Assembly (NCBI RefSeq): GCF_004791695.1
Contig: NZ_SRSO01000032.1
Coordinates: forward strand, 1-53,592
From: Flavivirga rizhaonensis
Lineage (GTDB): Bacteria; Bacteroidota; Bacteroidia; Flavobacteriales; Flavobacteriaceae
Direction of reading: 5' to 3'
Length of the DNA stretch: 53,592 nucleotides
Positions 35,921-44,136 of this stretch are shown here, one piece after another. Each line of letters starts with the position of its first letter. The first letter of the stretch is position 1. The position numbers and the translations under genes were made by a program. The notes beneath the pieces are model-generated. The model was given only the letters and a program-made list of their open reading frames with translations. It was not told the origin of the DNA and made no database searches.

Positions 35921-37306
35921 CTAATCAGTTAAAGATTTTCCTGTGTAAAAGTCTAAAACTTTTGTCTTAAAAACAAAATTATACTTAGCATTAATTAAAG
36001 ATGCTTGAGCATTTATTAACCGGTTTCTAATTTGTTCAAAATCGAAAGAATTTATAACTCCTAAACTATATCGCTCTTGTGCATTTAATAAAGCATCTTG
36101 TTGTAGTTTAACCGATGATTCTGAAGCTAAATACTGATTTAAAGCCGCCTTAGCATCTGCAAAAGCTTGTTCAATATTAGACCTAAGTGTTTGCTTTTCT
36201 TCCTCTAATCTAAGTTGACTCTTCTCTTTATTTATTCTGGCTTTACTAACATTTGATTTATTTTTAAATCCACTAAAAATTGGAACACTGAGACTAAACC
36301 CAAAATTATAACCTAAATTATCTTCCAACTGTTGACCAAATCCGTTTGGAACAAATATTAAAGCATCATCATTAGGATCATTAGGATCGTTTATTTGAAC
36401 TTCAGGTCTTACATCTTCTTGTCCTTGACTATGCTGATAAGAAGTTCCCAACCCTGCACTAAAACTTAAAGATGGTAAAAAAGCACTTTTAGAAATTTCG
36501 ATTGACAAATCTGAATTATCTATATCTAAATTAGCCCTTTTTATTTCAGGACGTTTAGTTTCCGCGATGTTATAAATATCATCCGAATTATCGTATGCTA
36601 TAGCTAATGATGACACTTCTAAAATAATATCTTCAACATCAAACCCTTTATGCGCAATCTGTAATAACTGCGCTAAATTTAATAAAGATAAGTTTACACT
36701 ATTTTGAGCATTTACTAATCGTTCATTATCTGTCGCCAATTGCGCCTCTACTTCTAATATTGTTGACCTTGCTCTAACTCCTGAATCAACAAAAGCTCTT
36801 GCTTGATTTATCTGTTTTTGCGTAATCTCTATCTGTTCTATAGCGACCTTTAAATTCTCCTTGTTTAGTAAAATATTTAAATAAGCATTAGCAATATTAA
36901 GAGAGATATTATCAATTAATATAGACAATTGTATTTGACTAGATTTTAAACCGAGTTTAGACTGTTTATATATATTCGTATTTCTAAACCCATTAAATAT
37001 TGTAACACCAGTCCCCATACTAAAACTATTCCCTCTACTGTCCCTAGAGATACGTCCTCCATTTTGATCTATAAAAGACCCGAAATTATAACTTTGCGAT
37101 GCAGATCCACTAACAGTAGGAAGAAAATTTCCTCTTGCATCAATAATATCTTGCTCAGCCGTTTCTGCATCAAATTTTGCTTGCTTAATGGAAAGATTAT
37201 TCTCTATAGCATAATTCACACATTCTCGTAGTGACCATTTTTTGTCTTGTGCTGAAATAGATAAGCACATCACCATGAATACTGAAATTAAAAAATAACT
37301 TTTCAT
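35921..37306 (-). CDS. TolC-family outer-membrane efflux protein
   Basis: Outer-membrane channel of a tripartite efflux system. I start at the ATG at 37306 (MKSYFLISVFMVMCLSISAQ, a clean signal peptide), giving 461 residues; the frame extends 13 codons upstream to 37345, overlapping the adaptor gene. The family pattern is clear: WSLRECVNYAIENNLSIKQAKFDAETAEQD at the N terminus, two repeated helical halves (including NIANAYLNILLNKENL and FAFADAKAAL-like helices), and AQERYSLGVINSFDFEQIRN near the end. It is the last gene of the five-gene ABC efflux operon. Confidence 0.92.
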   Translation of the reverse strand: MKSYFLISVFMVMCLSISAQDKKWSLRECVNYAIENNLSIKQAKFDAETAEQDIIDARGNFLPTVSGSASQSYNFGSFIDQNGGRISRDSRGNSFSMGTGVTIFNGFRNTNIYKQSKLGLKSSQIQLSILIDNISLNIANAYLNILLNKENLKVAIEQIEITQKQINQARAFVDSGVRARSTILEVEAQLATDNERLVNAQNSVNLSLLNLAQLLQIAHKGFDVEDIILEVSSLAIAYDNSDDIYNIAETKRPEIKRANLDIDNSDLSIEISKSAFLPSLSFSAGLGTSYQHSQGQEDVRPEVQINDPNDPNDDALIFVPNGFGQQLEDNLGYNFGFSLSVPIFSGFKNKSNVSKARINKEKSQLRLEEEKQTLRSNIEQAFADAKAALNQYLASESSVKLQQDALLNAQERYSLGVINSFDFEQIRNRLINAQASLINAKYNFVFKTKVLDFYTGKSLTD

Positions 37307-37322
37307 TTTAGCTTTCTTAAAA

Positions 37323-38447
37323 TTAATCATTATCTTCTTCTTCATCTTCGTTATCTTTTGACGCTTTGTTCCATACTTTAACTTTGTCTCCTTCTTTTAC
37401 ACCTTCGGTAATTTCAACATTAATACCATCAGAAAGACCAAGCTTAACATTCTCTTTTTTAAACTTATTATCGCCATTTAATATTTCGACAAAAGGCTTC
37501 TCTGTAATTCTGTTATATTGAAGTAATGCTTCTCTAATGGCTAAAACACTATCCTTGCTTTCAATATCTATTTCTGCATTTGCACTATAGCCAGCTCTTA
37601 CATTTGTAATTGAATCTATGGTTACATTTGCTTTAATTGTAAATTGAACAGCTCCATTTTCTTCCTTTCCTTTAGGTGCTACAAATGTTAGTTTTGCTGG
37701 AAATTCTTTATCATTAATGGCTCCAAGAACCACCTTTATTTCTTTACCTTCTTCTAGCTTACCTACTTCTGCTTCATCAACTTTACCTTCAAAAATCATA
37801 AGACTCATGTCTGCAATGGTTGCAATGGTTGTCCCCGCATTAAAATTATTACTCTGGATAACCTGATCGCCTTCTCGAACAGGAATTTCTAAAATAGTTC
37901 CTGCTATTTGTGCTATAATATTTGTATTGGCAGAATTACCTCCAGAAATAGATCCTCTCTTAATAATTTGATAATCGTTTTGTGATTGCGCAAGTGATTC
38001 CTTTGCTTGATTGTATGATAGTTCGCTGTTTTCGAAATCCTGGGTAGAAATAACCCCTTTATCAAATAATGCTTTATTTCTATTGTATAATACTTTGGTG
38101 TTATCAAAAGATAATCTTGCAGATGCTATTCTACTTTTTGCACTTACTAGACTTTGTTCATTAGGCACGACTCTAATTTTAGCTATTAAATCTCCTTTTT
38201 TTACAATGTCTCCCTCTTCAACTAGTATTTTATCTACAATTCCTGAAATTTGTGGTTTTAATTCAACCTCTTCTTCAGGATTTAATTTACCTGTTGCTAC
38301 TGCCTTTGTATTAATAGATGTATAAAATGGTTCTTCAACCTTATAGTCCACAACATCTTTAGAGTTCGCATCTTTAAAGTATTTTAATACCCATGCTAAT
38401 AGTATAATGGCTACTATTATTAAAATAATTTTTACTGTCTTGTTCAT
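37323..38447 (-). CDS. Efflux periplasmic adaptor (HlyD/MacA-like)
   Basis: A 374-residue membrane-fusion protein with one N-terminal membrane anchor (about 5-24). It has a barrel-sandwich/lipoyl half (ISGIVDKILVEEGDIVKKGDLIAKIRV, about 69-95), a short alpha-hairpin (about 100-160) and a second lipoyl half (GTILEIPVREGDQV). It ends in an acidic tail (KDNEDEEEDND). It bridges the MacB-type permeases to the TolC channel. It follows the permease gene by 12 bases. Confidence 0.93.
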   Translation of the reverse strand: MNKTVKIILIIVAIILLAWVLKYFKDANSKDVVDYKVEEPFYTSINTKAVATGKLNPEEEVELKPQISGIVDKILVEEGDIVKKGDLIAKIRVVPNEQSLVSAKSRIASARLSFDNTKVLYNRNKALFDKGVISTQDFENSELSYNQAKESLAQSQNDYQIIKRGSISGGNSANTNIIAQIAGTILEIPVREGDQVIQSNNFNAGTTIATIADMSLMIFEGKVDEAEVGKLEEGKEIKVVLGAINDKEFPAKLTFVAPKGKEENGAVQFTIKANVTIDSITNVRAGYSANAEIDIESKDSVLAIREALLQYNRITEKPFVEILNGDNKFKKENVKLGLSDGINVEITEGVKEGDKVKVWNKASKDNEDEEEDND

Positions 38448-38459
38448 TTTTTTGATTGT

Positions 38460-39704
38460 TTATTCTTCTCTTAATGCTTCTATTGGTTTTATACTAGTTG
38501 CTTTAAATGCAGGAATTAACCCGATTAAAGTTCCTAAAATCACTAATATTATTAATGCTACAAATACAACAGCTATTGATACGGATGCATTTACAAGAGA
38601 CGCCTCTGCACCCTGGCCATAAAGTGTATCTATTAAAATTAAAATCCACCCTCCTGATATGATTCCTATAACTCCTGCCATTAATGTTAAGAAAACCGCT
38701 TCAACCACTATTTGTCTTTTAATTTCAAAAGGTGTTGCTCCTAAGGCTCTTCTTACCCCAATTTCTTTAGTTCGTTCTTTAATAGTTATAAGCAAAATAT
38801 TACCTATAGCAAATACACCTGCTATTAATGTAGCGATACCAACAAACCAAGTTAAAAATTGCATCCCTGTTAAAAACCCCGTTATTTTCGCAAACTCCTT
38901 ACCTAAATTAAAACTACCAAAAGCACGATTATCTTTAGGGTGAATTCTATTCAAATTCTTGAGTAATAATTTGGCATCGGCTTCTATTTGTTTAATATCA
39001 TATTCTGGCTTTCCTGTTATCATCATCCAACCTATCTCATCACCTTGATTATATATTTGTTGAAACGTAGTAAATGGAATATGCATGTCTGTTGATGGTC
39101 CCATATTTACATTACCATTCTTAAATATGCCAATAACCTTAAAACTCATGCCATTAATTTGCACATACTCTCCAATAGCATTTTCATCTTTTTCAAATAA
39201 TTGTTTGTATGTATCTTCAGATAATAGCACCACTTTTTTATCAAAATCAATATCATTTTGATTGATAAACCTTCCGTGAATCAGTTTTTTCTTTTGTACT
39301 TGATCTAGCAAAGGATAATCGCCTGCCATTTGAAAACTGCCTGAAAGAAATTTTCGAACTACTGTTGCCTGATTCTGGTTTCTTGGTACAACAAACTCGA
39401 TTCCTTCAACGTTTTTCTCTACTTTTTTTGCGTCTGTTAATGATAGTCTAACTTTTCGACCTTCTTGAAATCCCTTAAATGGTTTACTTGTACTTTGCCC
39501 CCAAACAAAAACACTATTGGTTGCAAAATCACCAAACAAACGATTAAAACTATTTTCTAAACCTCTTGCAGAACCTAATAGAACGATTAATAGTAATATT
39601 CCCCACCAAACTCCTACCATTGTTAAAACAGACCTTAGTTTGTTTTTATTAAAGCTGTCGAAAACTTCTTGCCATGTATCTCTATCAAATAAAAACTTAA
39701 ACAT
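38460..39704 (-). CDS. MacB-type ABC transporter permease, second
   Basis: A 414-residue permease with an N-terminal membrane helix (about 25-45), a MacB periplasmic core domain (about 50-270) and three C-terminal helices. The FtsX-like block ERTKEIGVRRALGATPFEIKRQIVVEAVFLT is present at about 310-340, and the protein ends IKPIEALREE. Lacks an ATPase domain, which is supplied by the separate ATP-binding gene. One base separates it from the preceding permease gene, so the two permeases probably form a heterodimer. Substrate is unknown (macrolide-like compounds, lipids or peptides are family possibilities). Confidence 0.92.
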   Translation of the reverse strand: MFKFLFDRDTWQEVFDSFNKNKLRSVLTMVGVWWGILLLIVLLGSARGLENSFNRLFGDFATNSVFVWGQSTSKPFKGFQEGRKVRLSLTDAKKVEKNVEGIEFVVPRNQNQATVVRKFLSGSFQMAGDYPLLDQVQKKKLIHGRFINQNDIDFDKKVVLLSEDTYKQLFEKDENAIGEYVQINGMSFKVIGIFKNGNVNMGPSTDMHIPFTTFQQIYNQGDEIGWMMITGKPEYDIKQIEADAKLLLKNLNRIHPKDNRAFGSFNLGKEFAKITGFLTGMQFLTWFVGIATLIAGVFAIGNILLITIKERTKEIGVRRALGATPFEIKRQIVVEAVFLTLMAGVIGIISGGWILILIDTLYGQGAEASLVNASVSIAVVFVALIILVILGTLIGLIPAFKATSIKPIEALREE

Positions 39705-39705
39705 A

Positions 39706-40935
39706 TTAATCGTTTCTTAATGCTACAATGGGTTTTATTCTTGATGCTCGTTTCGCAGGAAAGTAGCCTGCAAAGGCTCCTGCAATTATTAAGGTAATAG
39801 TTGCCCCAACTACTAAACTAGTACTCACTGAAGGGTCTTTTATAAAATATGTTTTTAGGCTAGGCCCAATCCATTCCAGTACACCCATTCCAATCAATAG
39901 ACCTATGTATCCTGCAATTGCAGTTATGATAATGCATTCTATTAAAATAATCGAAACAATAGACCTCGGAGATGCTCCTAATGCCTTACGAATCCCAATT
40001 TCCTTAGTACGTTCTTTTACGATAAAGATCATAATATTGCTGATTCCCACAATACCTGCTATAAGTGTTCCAGAACCTATTATGAAAATAATAATCCCAA
40101 GAATAAAACTGAATTGTTGAACATTTTTAGAAGCTTCAGCCATATTTCGAACTCTTATTGCCCGCTGATCATTTTTCGCTACCGAAAAACGCTCCTTCAT
40201 TTTTTTCTTAATCTGGTTTCCAAAAGCCAATGCCTGATCATAATTCATTTCCGGGTTATAGGTTAGATTTATTTGGTTTATATAATCGTTATTACCATAA
40301 ATATGCTGTGCTGTAGAAATTGGCATATAAATTAAACGTTCTTCATTATCACCACCGTCATCTGTAAAAACACCAACAACCTTGTATTGAATTCCACTAA
40401 GGTTAATATACTTACCTAAGGCTGTTGTTTTTAAGAATAGATCTTCTTCTACTAATCTACCTATAACAACAACTTTGGTTCTATTTTTTAAATCATTCTG
40501 ATTGATGTACCTCCCTTCTTTTATCATAGTTTTTTCCAAAAACTGATGATCTGGATGGACCGCTCTTAAATTATAGTTATTTTGTTCATTTCGATATGAT
40601 GCTTGAGCATTTCTATAAAGACGAGCAGTAATAAACTCTACTTTATTTCCAAATTCCTCTTTTACATAATCAAAATCTTTATTTCTAAACTTAATAGCCC
40701 TACCTGCTTGTAAACCTTTGTGAGCTTTGGTTGTTCTACCTGAGTTTATAAAAATTGAATTTGTAGCGTCATCTTTAAAGGCCTCGGCAAATGTATTTTG
40801 TAGACCATTTGAAATACCAAAAAGAATGGCGAACAATAATATCGCAAATGTTACCGTAAAACCAGACAGTAAACTTCTGGTTCTGTTCATATTAATACTT
40901 TGAAATATTTCCCGCCAAAGGTCTAAATCAAACAT
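39706..40935 (-). CDS. MacB-type ABC transporter permease, first
   Basis: A 409-residue permease paralogous to the next one in the operon: N-terminal helix (about 22-42), MacB core periplasmic domain, then FtsX-like helices with ERTKEIGIRKALGASPRSIVSIILIE and the end IKPIVALRND. The gene starts 8 bases inside the 3' end of the ATPase gene, which implies translational coupling. Having two different permeases suggests a heterodimeric MacB-like pump with the shared ATPase. Confidence 0.92.
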   Translation of the reverse strand: MFDLDLWREIFQSINMNRTRSLLSGFTVTFAILLFAILFGISNGLQNTFAEAFKDDATNSIFINSGRTTKAHKGLQAGRAIKFRNKDFDYVKEEFGNKVEFITARLYRNAQASYRNEQNNYNLRAVHPDHQFLEKTMIKEGRYINQNDLKNRTKVVVIGRLVEEDLFLKTTALGKYINLSGIQYKVVGVFTDDGGDNEERLIYMPISTAQHIYGNNDYINQINLTYNPEMNYDQALAFGNQIKKKMKERFSVAKNDQRAIRVRNMAEASKNVQQFSFILGIIIFIIGSGTLIAGIVGISNIMIFIVKERTKEIGIRKALGASPRSIVSIILIECIIITAIAGYIGLLIGMGVLEWIGPSLKTYFIKDPSVSTSLVVGATITLIIAGAFAGYFPAKRASRIKPIVALRND

Positions 40936-41629
40936 ACTGTTCTGCCCTTACCTGTTCTATCTTTTTGTCTTCCATTATAATACCATCTCGCAAACGAACT
41001 ATACGTTTACACATATTAGCTATGTCCTCTTCGTGTGTTACCATTAAAATAGTTTTACCTTCGTCGTTTAACTTTTGGATAAACGCCATGATTTCATAAG
41101 ATGTTTTTGTATCCAATGCTCCAGTTGGTTCATCTGCTAATAACAACTTGGGGTTTGCTGCTAAGGCCCTGGCTATAGCTACACGCTGATTTTGACCTCC
41201 AGAAAGTTCTTTTGGTAAATGATTTGCCCAATCGGCTAAGCCCACCTTTTCTAAATGAAACATGGCTCTTTCCTGACGTTCTTTACGTTTCATTCCTTGA
41301 TAGTATAGAGGTAGTGCTACATTTTCCAGAGCATTCTTATAATTGATAAGATTGAAAGACTGAAAAATGAATCCTAAAAATTTGTTTCTATATACAGCTG
41401 CTTTTTTTTCGGTAAGATCTTTTATTGGTAAACCATCTAGAATATAATCGCCAGAATCGGCTTCGTCTAACATACCTATAATATTAAGTAATGTAGATTT
41501 ACCTGAACCCGAAGACCCCATGATTGCTACCATTTCTCCTTCTTCAACTTGAAGGTCTATACCTTTTAAAACATGTAAACTAGAATCTCCTATTGGATAG
41601 GATTTGTGCAGCTGATTAATTTTTAACAT
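40928..41629 (-). CDS. ABC transporter ATP-binding protein (LolD/MacB type)
   Basis: A 233-residue ATPase that drives the MacB-like pump. It has Walker A GSSGSGKSTLLN near 36-47, Q-loop FIFQSFNLI, signature LSGGQNQRVAIARAL (an N at the usually Q position), Walker B LLLADEPTGALD and switch His VTHEE. The neighbouring permeases are of MacB type, where ATPase and permease are often fused; here they are separate. It is the first gene of the operon, with a 90-base gap to the small CxxC protein upstream. Confidence 0.95.
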   Translation of the reverse strand: MLKINQLHKSYPIGDSSLHVLKGIDLQVEEGEMVAIMGSSGSGKSTLLNIIGMLDEADSGDYILDGLPIKDLTEKKAAVYRNKFLGFIFQSFNLINYKNALENVALPLYYQGMKRKERQERAMFHLEKVGLADWANHLPKELSGGQNQRVAIARALAANPKLLLADEPTGALDTKTSYEIMAFIQKLNDEGKTILMVTHEEDIANMCKRIVRLRDGIIMEDKKIEQVRAEQYV

Positions 41630-41718
41630 TTCTTGATTGATTAGAGTAAGCTATTAAGCTTTACAGTTAGACTTCAAAGACAAAGAAATGTTACAAAAAT
41701 TGTTCCGAAAAGTTTTTA

Positions 41719-41937
41719 TTATTTTTTTAACGTATTGTATTTCTTATAAATAAAGTACCCTAATCCTCCCATAAGGATGTATGGAATTGCCATTAAATAT
41801 ACGATACCATCATTAATACCTTCTGCTGCTGTTTGTCCTTCTTCACTTTCTAAAACAGCACGACACATAGCACATTGGGCATTTGTTTCAAGAAACAAGA
41901 GAAACCAGAAAAGAAAAAAAAGAATTTTTTGTTTCAT
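41719..41937 (-). CDS. Small CxxC membrane protein next to oxidase assembly genes
   Basis: A 72-residue protein with a hydrophobic N terminus (possible signal peptide ending TNAQ) followed at once by CAMCRAVLESEEGQTAAEGINDG, then one membrane helix (IVYLMAIPYILMGGLGYFIY, about 45-64) and a Lys-rich end. The CxxC pair would lie on the periplasmic side right after cleavage. I have the impression of similar small proteins near cytochrome oxidase genes in Bacteroidota but no known function. It lies downstream of the DUF420 gene across the 91-bp repeat array. Confidence 0.7.
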   Translation of the reverse strand: MKQKILFFLFWFLLFLETNAQCAMCRAVLESEEGQTAAEGINDGIVYLMAIPYILMGGLGYFIYKKYNTLKK

Positions 41938-42006
41938 ATTTTACATTTATAACTTATTACATCTCTTAAGTACAAGTCGCTAAGGACAACACTAAAGTAA
42001 AGTTTT

Positions 42007-42450
42007 ACAGATCCCACTAAAAAGCGGGATTAATTCAACCAGCTACTTTAAGTTCGCAGTACCTGCTTCTTGAAGTAGGGTTTCAATTCATTGATTTACA
42101 GATCCCGCCTTTAAGCGGGATTAATTCAACCAGCTACTTCAAGTTCGCAGTACCTGCTTCTTGAAGTAGGGTTTCAATTCATTGATTTACAGATCCCGCC
42201 TTTAAGCGGGATTAATTCAACCAGCTACTTCAAGTTCGCAGTACCTGCTTCTTGAAGTAGGGTTTCAATTCATTGATTTACAGATCCCGCCTTTAAGCGG
42301 GATTAATTCAACTAGCTACTTCAAGTTCGCAGTACCTGCTTCTTGAAGTAGGGTTTCAATTCATTGATTTACAGATCCCGCCTTTAAGCGGGATTAATTC
42401 AACTAGCTACTTCAAGTTCGCAGTACCTGCTTCTTGAAGTAGGGTTTCAT
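42007..42450. repeat. Tandem array of about five 91-bp units with two hairpins each
   Basis: Units begin at 42007, 42098, 42189, 42280 and 42371, spaced exactly 91 bases apart, with the last cut at 42450 by the DUF420 stop region. Each contains ATCCCGC-CTTTAA-GCGGGAT and CTACTTCAAG ... CTTGAAGTAG. Units 2 and 3 match each other, units 4 and 5 match each other and differ from 2-3 by one C/T, and unit 1 is degenerate in both hairpins. Since 91 is not a multiple of three and no spacer varies, the array is neither coding nor CRISPR. Confidence 0.95.
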
Positions 42451-42983
42451 TAATAATACGGTGAAATCATTATATAAACTATCACTCCAGTTATGGCTAC
42501 GTATAACCATAACGGAAATGTTATTTTTGCTATTTTTTTATGTTTCTCGATATTATTCGTAATTGCTCTCACATAGGTAATTAGTACAAATGGAATAACA
42601 ATGATCGACAATAAAATGTGTGTTAGCAATATAAAATAGTAGATATATTTAATAGCGCCTTCGCCTCCAAACTTAGTAGAATCACTAGTCATATGATAGG
42701 CTACATACATCGCTAAGAATGATACTGAAAGCATGATGGCAAACTTCATTAATTTTTCATGTGTGGCTCTATTTCCTTTTTTAATTTGAAATACAGCAAA
42801 CATTAAAACCAATGCCGTTACTCCATTTATTGATGCATAAATTGGTGGTAAAAATGTTAGTGGTTCAACATTTGGAATTTTCACCCCAAATAAAATAGCT
42901 ACAACAATTGGTATTAATACGGATAATACTACTATTAATTTATTATATTTTTTATCGTCTATAATTTCTTTTTCTCTACTCAT
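42450..42983 (-). CDS. DUF420 membrane protein (cytochrome oxidase assembly-associated)
   Basis: A 177-residue protein with five hydrophobic segments (about 14-33, 45-66, 78-97, 110-135, 150-172). It matches DUF420, a CtaM-like family located beside haem-copper oxidase genes. Conserved histidines occur in KEKRATHEKLMK-like and YHMTSDS and LLTHILLS contexts. A role in aa3-type oxidase assembly is likely from position. The stop codon is followed immediately on the transcript by the 91-bp repeat array. Confidence 0.85.
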   Translation of the reverse strand: MSREKEIIDDKKYNKLIVVLSVLIPIVVAILFGVKIPNVEPLTFLPPIYASINGVTALVLMFAVFQIKKGNRATHEKLMKFAIMLSVSFLAMYVAYHMTSDSTKFGGEGAIKYIYYFILLTHILLSIIVIPFVLITYVRAITNNIEKHKKIAKITFPLWLYVAITGVIVYIMISPYY

Positions 42984-43304
42984 TGTATTTTTGATTTATA
43001 TGATTCTGACACTTCGACTTGTTTCAACTACACTCATCACAAGCCATTCAGAATAATGGTTTTTCAAACATATGCCATTGTGAGGACGAAAGGACGTAAC
43101 AATCTGCTAAATAAAAACTAAACAATATCTTTTTGTTTCAATTTAAAAGATTCTCACGTTTCCGCTGTACTCATTACAAGCCATTTTAAATAACACTGCT
43201 CCTTAAACAAAAGAAACTGCTATGTCATTCAGAAGGAGGCACGACTGAAGAATCTAAGTAACATGAAACAGAAAGATTCTTCGCTGCGCTCTGAATGAAT
43301 GACA
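42984..43304. repeat. Gap with palindromic elements
   Basis: About 320 bases without a gene between SCO and DUF420. At 43222-43305 an imperfect palindrome has outer arms ATGTCATTCA / TGAATGACAT and inner arms GAAGAATCT / AGATTCTTC. Another degenerate region at about 43010-43190 has CACTTCGACTTG, TCATCACAAGCCATT and a second CATTACAAGCCATT. They resemble dispersed intergenic palindromes. The right arm overlaps the SCO stop codon by one base. Confidence 0.7.
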
Positions 43305-44060
43305 TCAATTATTCAATTCATTAAGCAACTTTTTGATATCTTCTTTTAATGCACTAATTTCTTCTTTTACACCCTCATCATCAACTTGTTCAGCCTCGGA
43401 AACAATACCTCTATAATAAATAATAGGGTTACCAAAATTATCTTTCCTCGATCGAATGAATCCGTTTTTATCAATTAAAGCGAAATTACCTGAATGCTCA
43501 AAACCACCTAATACATCTTCTTCTTCGGCAGTGTATAAATTGAATCCTTTATTTGATAGTTCATAAATGGTTTCTTTATCTCCTGTCATTAAATGCCAAT
43601 TAGGATTTGTAACACCATATTTATCGGCATAGACTTTAAGAATTTCTGGTGTATCATAGTCTGGGTTTATAGTGAATGATGCGACACCAAAATCATTAAA
43701 ATCTTTAAAGGTATTTTGAATTTGAATTAGGTTCTCATTCATTCTAGGACAAATAGTCGGGCATGTTGTAAAAAAGAATTCTACAATATAAACCTTGCCT
43801 TCATAATCTTTATTAGTTATCGTTTTTCCATATTGATTTGTAAAAGAAAAAGCTGGTACTTTTTTGGGTTCACCATTTATTTCGATAAAAGCTAAATCTG
43901 ATGTGCTTGACTTTTTATCATTTGCAAAATCACTTCTGCTTTCATTTCTAATAATGTCTTTATTAGAAATTCTGTCTACAATTTTGGGGATGAAAATAAT
44001 ACCAAAAACCAAGATGATAAATGCAATTCCTATATATGAATAATTCGTTTTTTTACTCAT
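43305..44060 (-). CDS. SCO1/SenC-family copper chaperone
   Basis: A 251-residue membrane-anchored thioredoxin-fold protein that helps load copper into the CuA site of cytochrome oxidase. An N-terminal anchor (about 8-27) precedes the domain with IVEFFFTTCPTICPRMNENL near 95-115, whose CPTIC motif (CxxxC) binds copper. The copper-ligand His lies in GGFEHSGNFALIDKNGF near 192. It is downstream of the SCO-like cysteine-less gene on the same strand. Confidence 0.93.
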   Translation of the reverse strand: MSKKTNYSYIGIAFIILVFGIIFIPKIVDRISNKDIIRNESRSDFANDKKSSTSDLAFIEINGEPKKVPAFSFTNQYGKTITNKDYEGKVYIVEFFFTTCPTICPRMNENLIQIQNTFKDFNDFGVASFTINPDYDTPEILKVYADKYGVTNPNWHLMTGDKETIYELSNKGFNLYTAEEEDVLGGFEHSGNFALIDKNGFIRSRKDNFGNPIIYYRGIVSEAEQVDDEGVKEEISALKEDIKKLLNELNN

Positions 44061-44077
44061 CTTTTATATTTTACAGA

Positions 44078-44124
44078 TTAGGTTTTGCACTTCGACTGCG
44101 CTCAGTGTGGCACGCTCAACCTAA
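44078..44124. repeat. 47-bp imperfect palindrome
   Basis: TTAGGTT at the left and AACCTAA at the right close a palindrome whose middle contains CTTCGACTGCGCTCAGTG. It lies between the SCO gene and the gene upstream of it and belongs to the same loose family as the elements at 24828 and 43222. Confidence 0.55.
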
Positions 44125-44136
44125 CAGTTTTTTAAT

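Noticed and set aside
37913..38325. Extra open frames inside the adaptor gene on both strands
   Set aside because: They overlap the HlyD-like coding sequence completely and show no domain or leader.
42007..42450. CRISPR array
   Set aside because: The whole 91-bp unit is repeated almost identically with no variable spacers between short repeats, and no cas gene is nearby.
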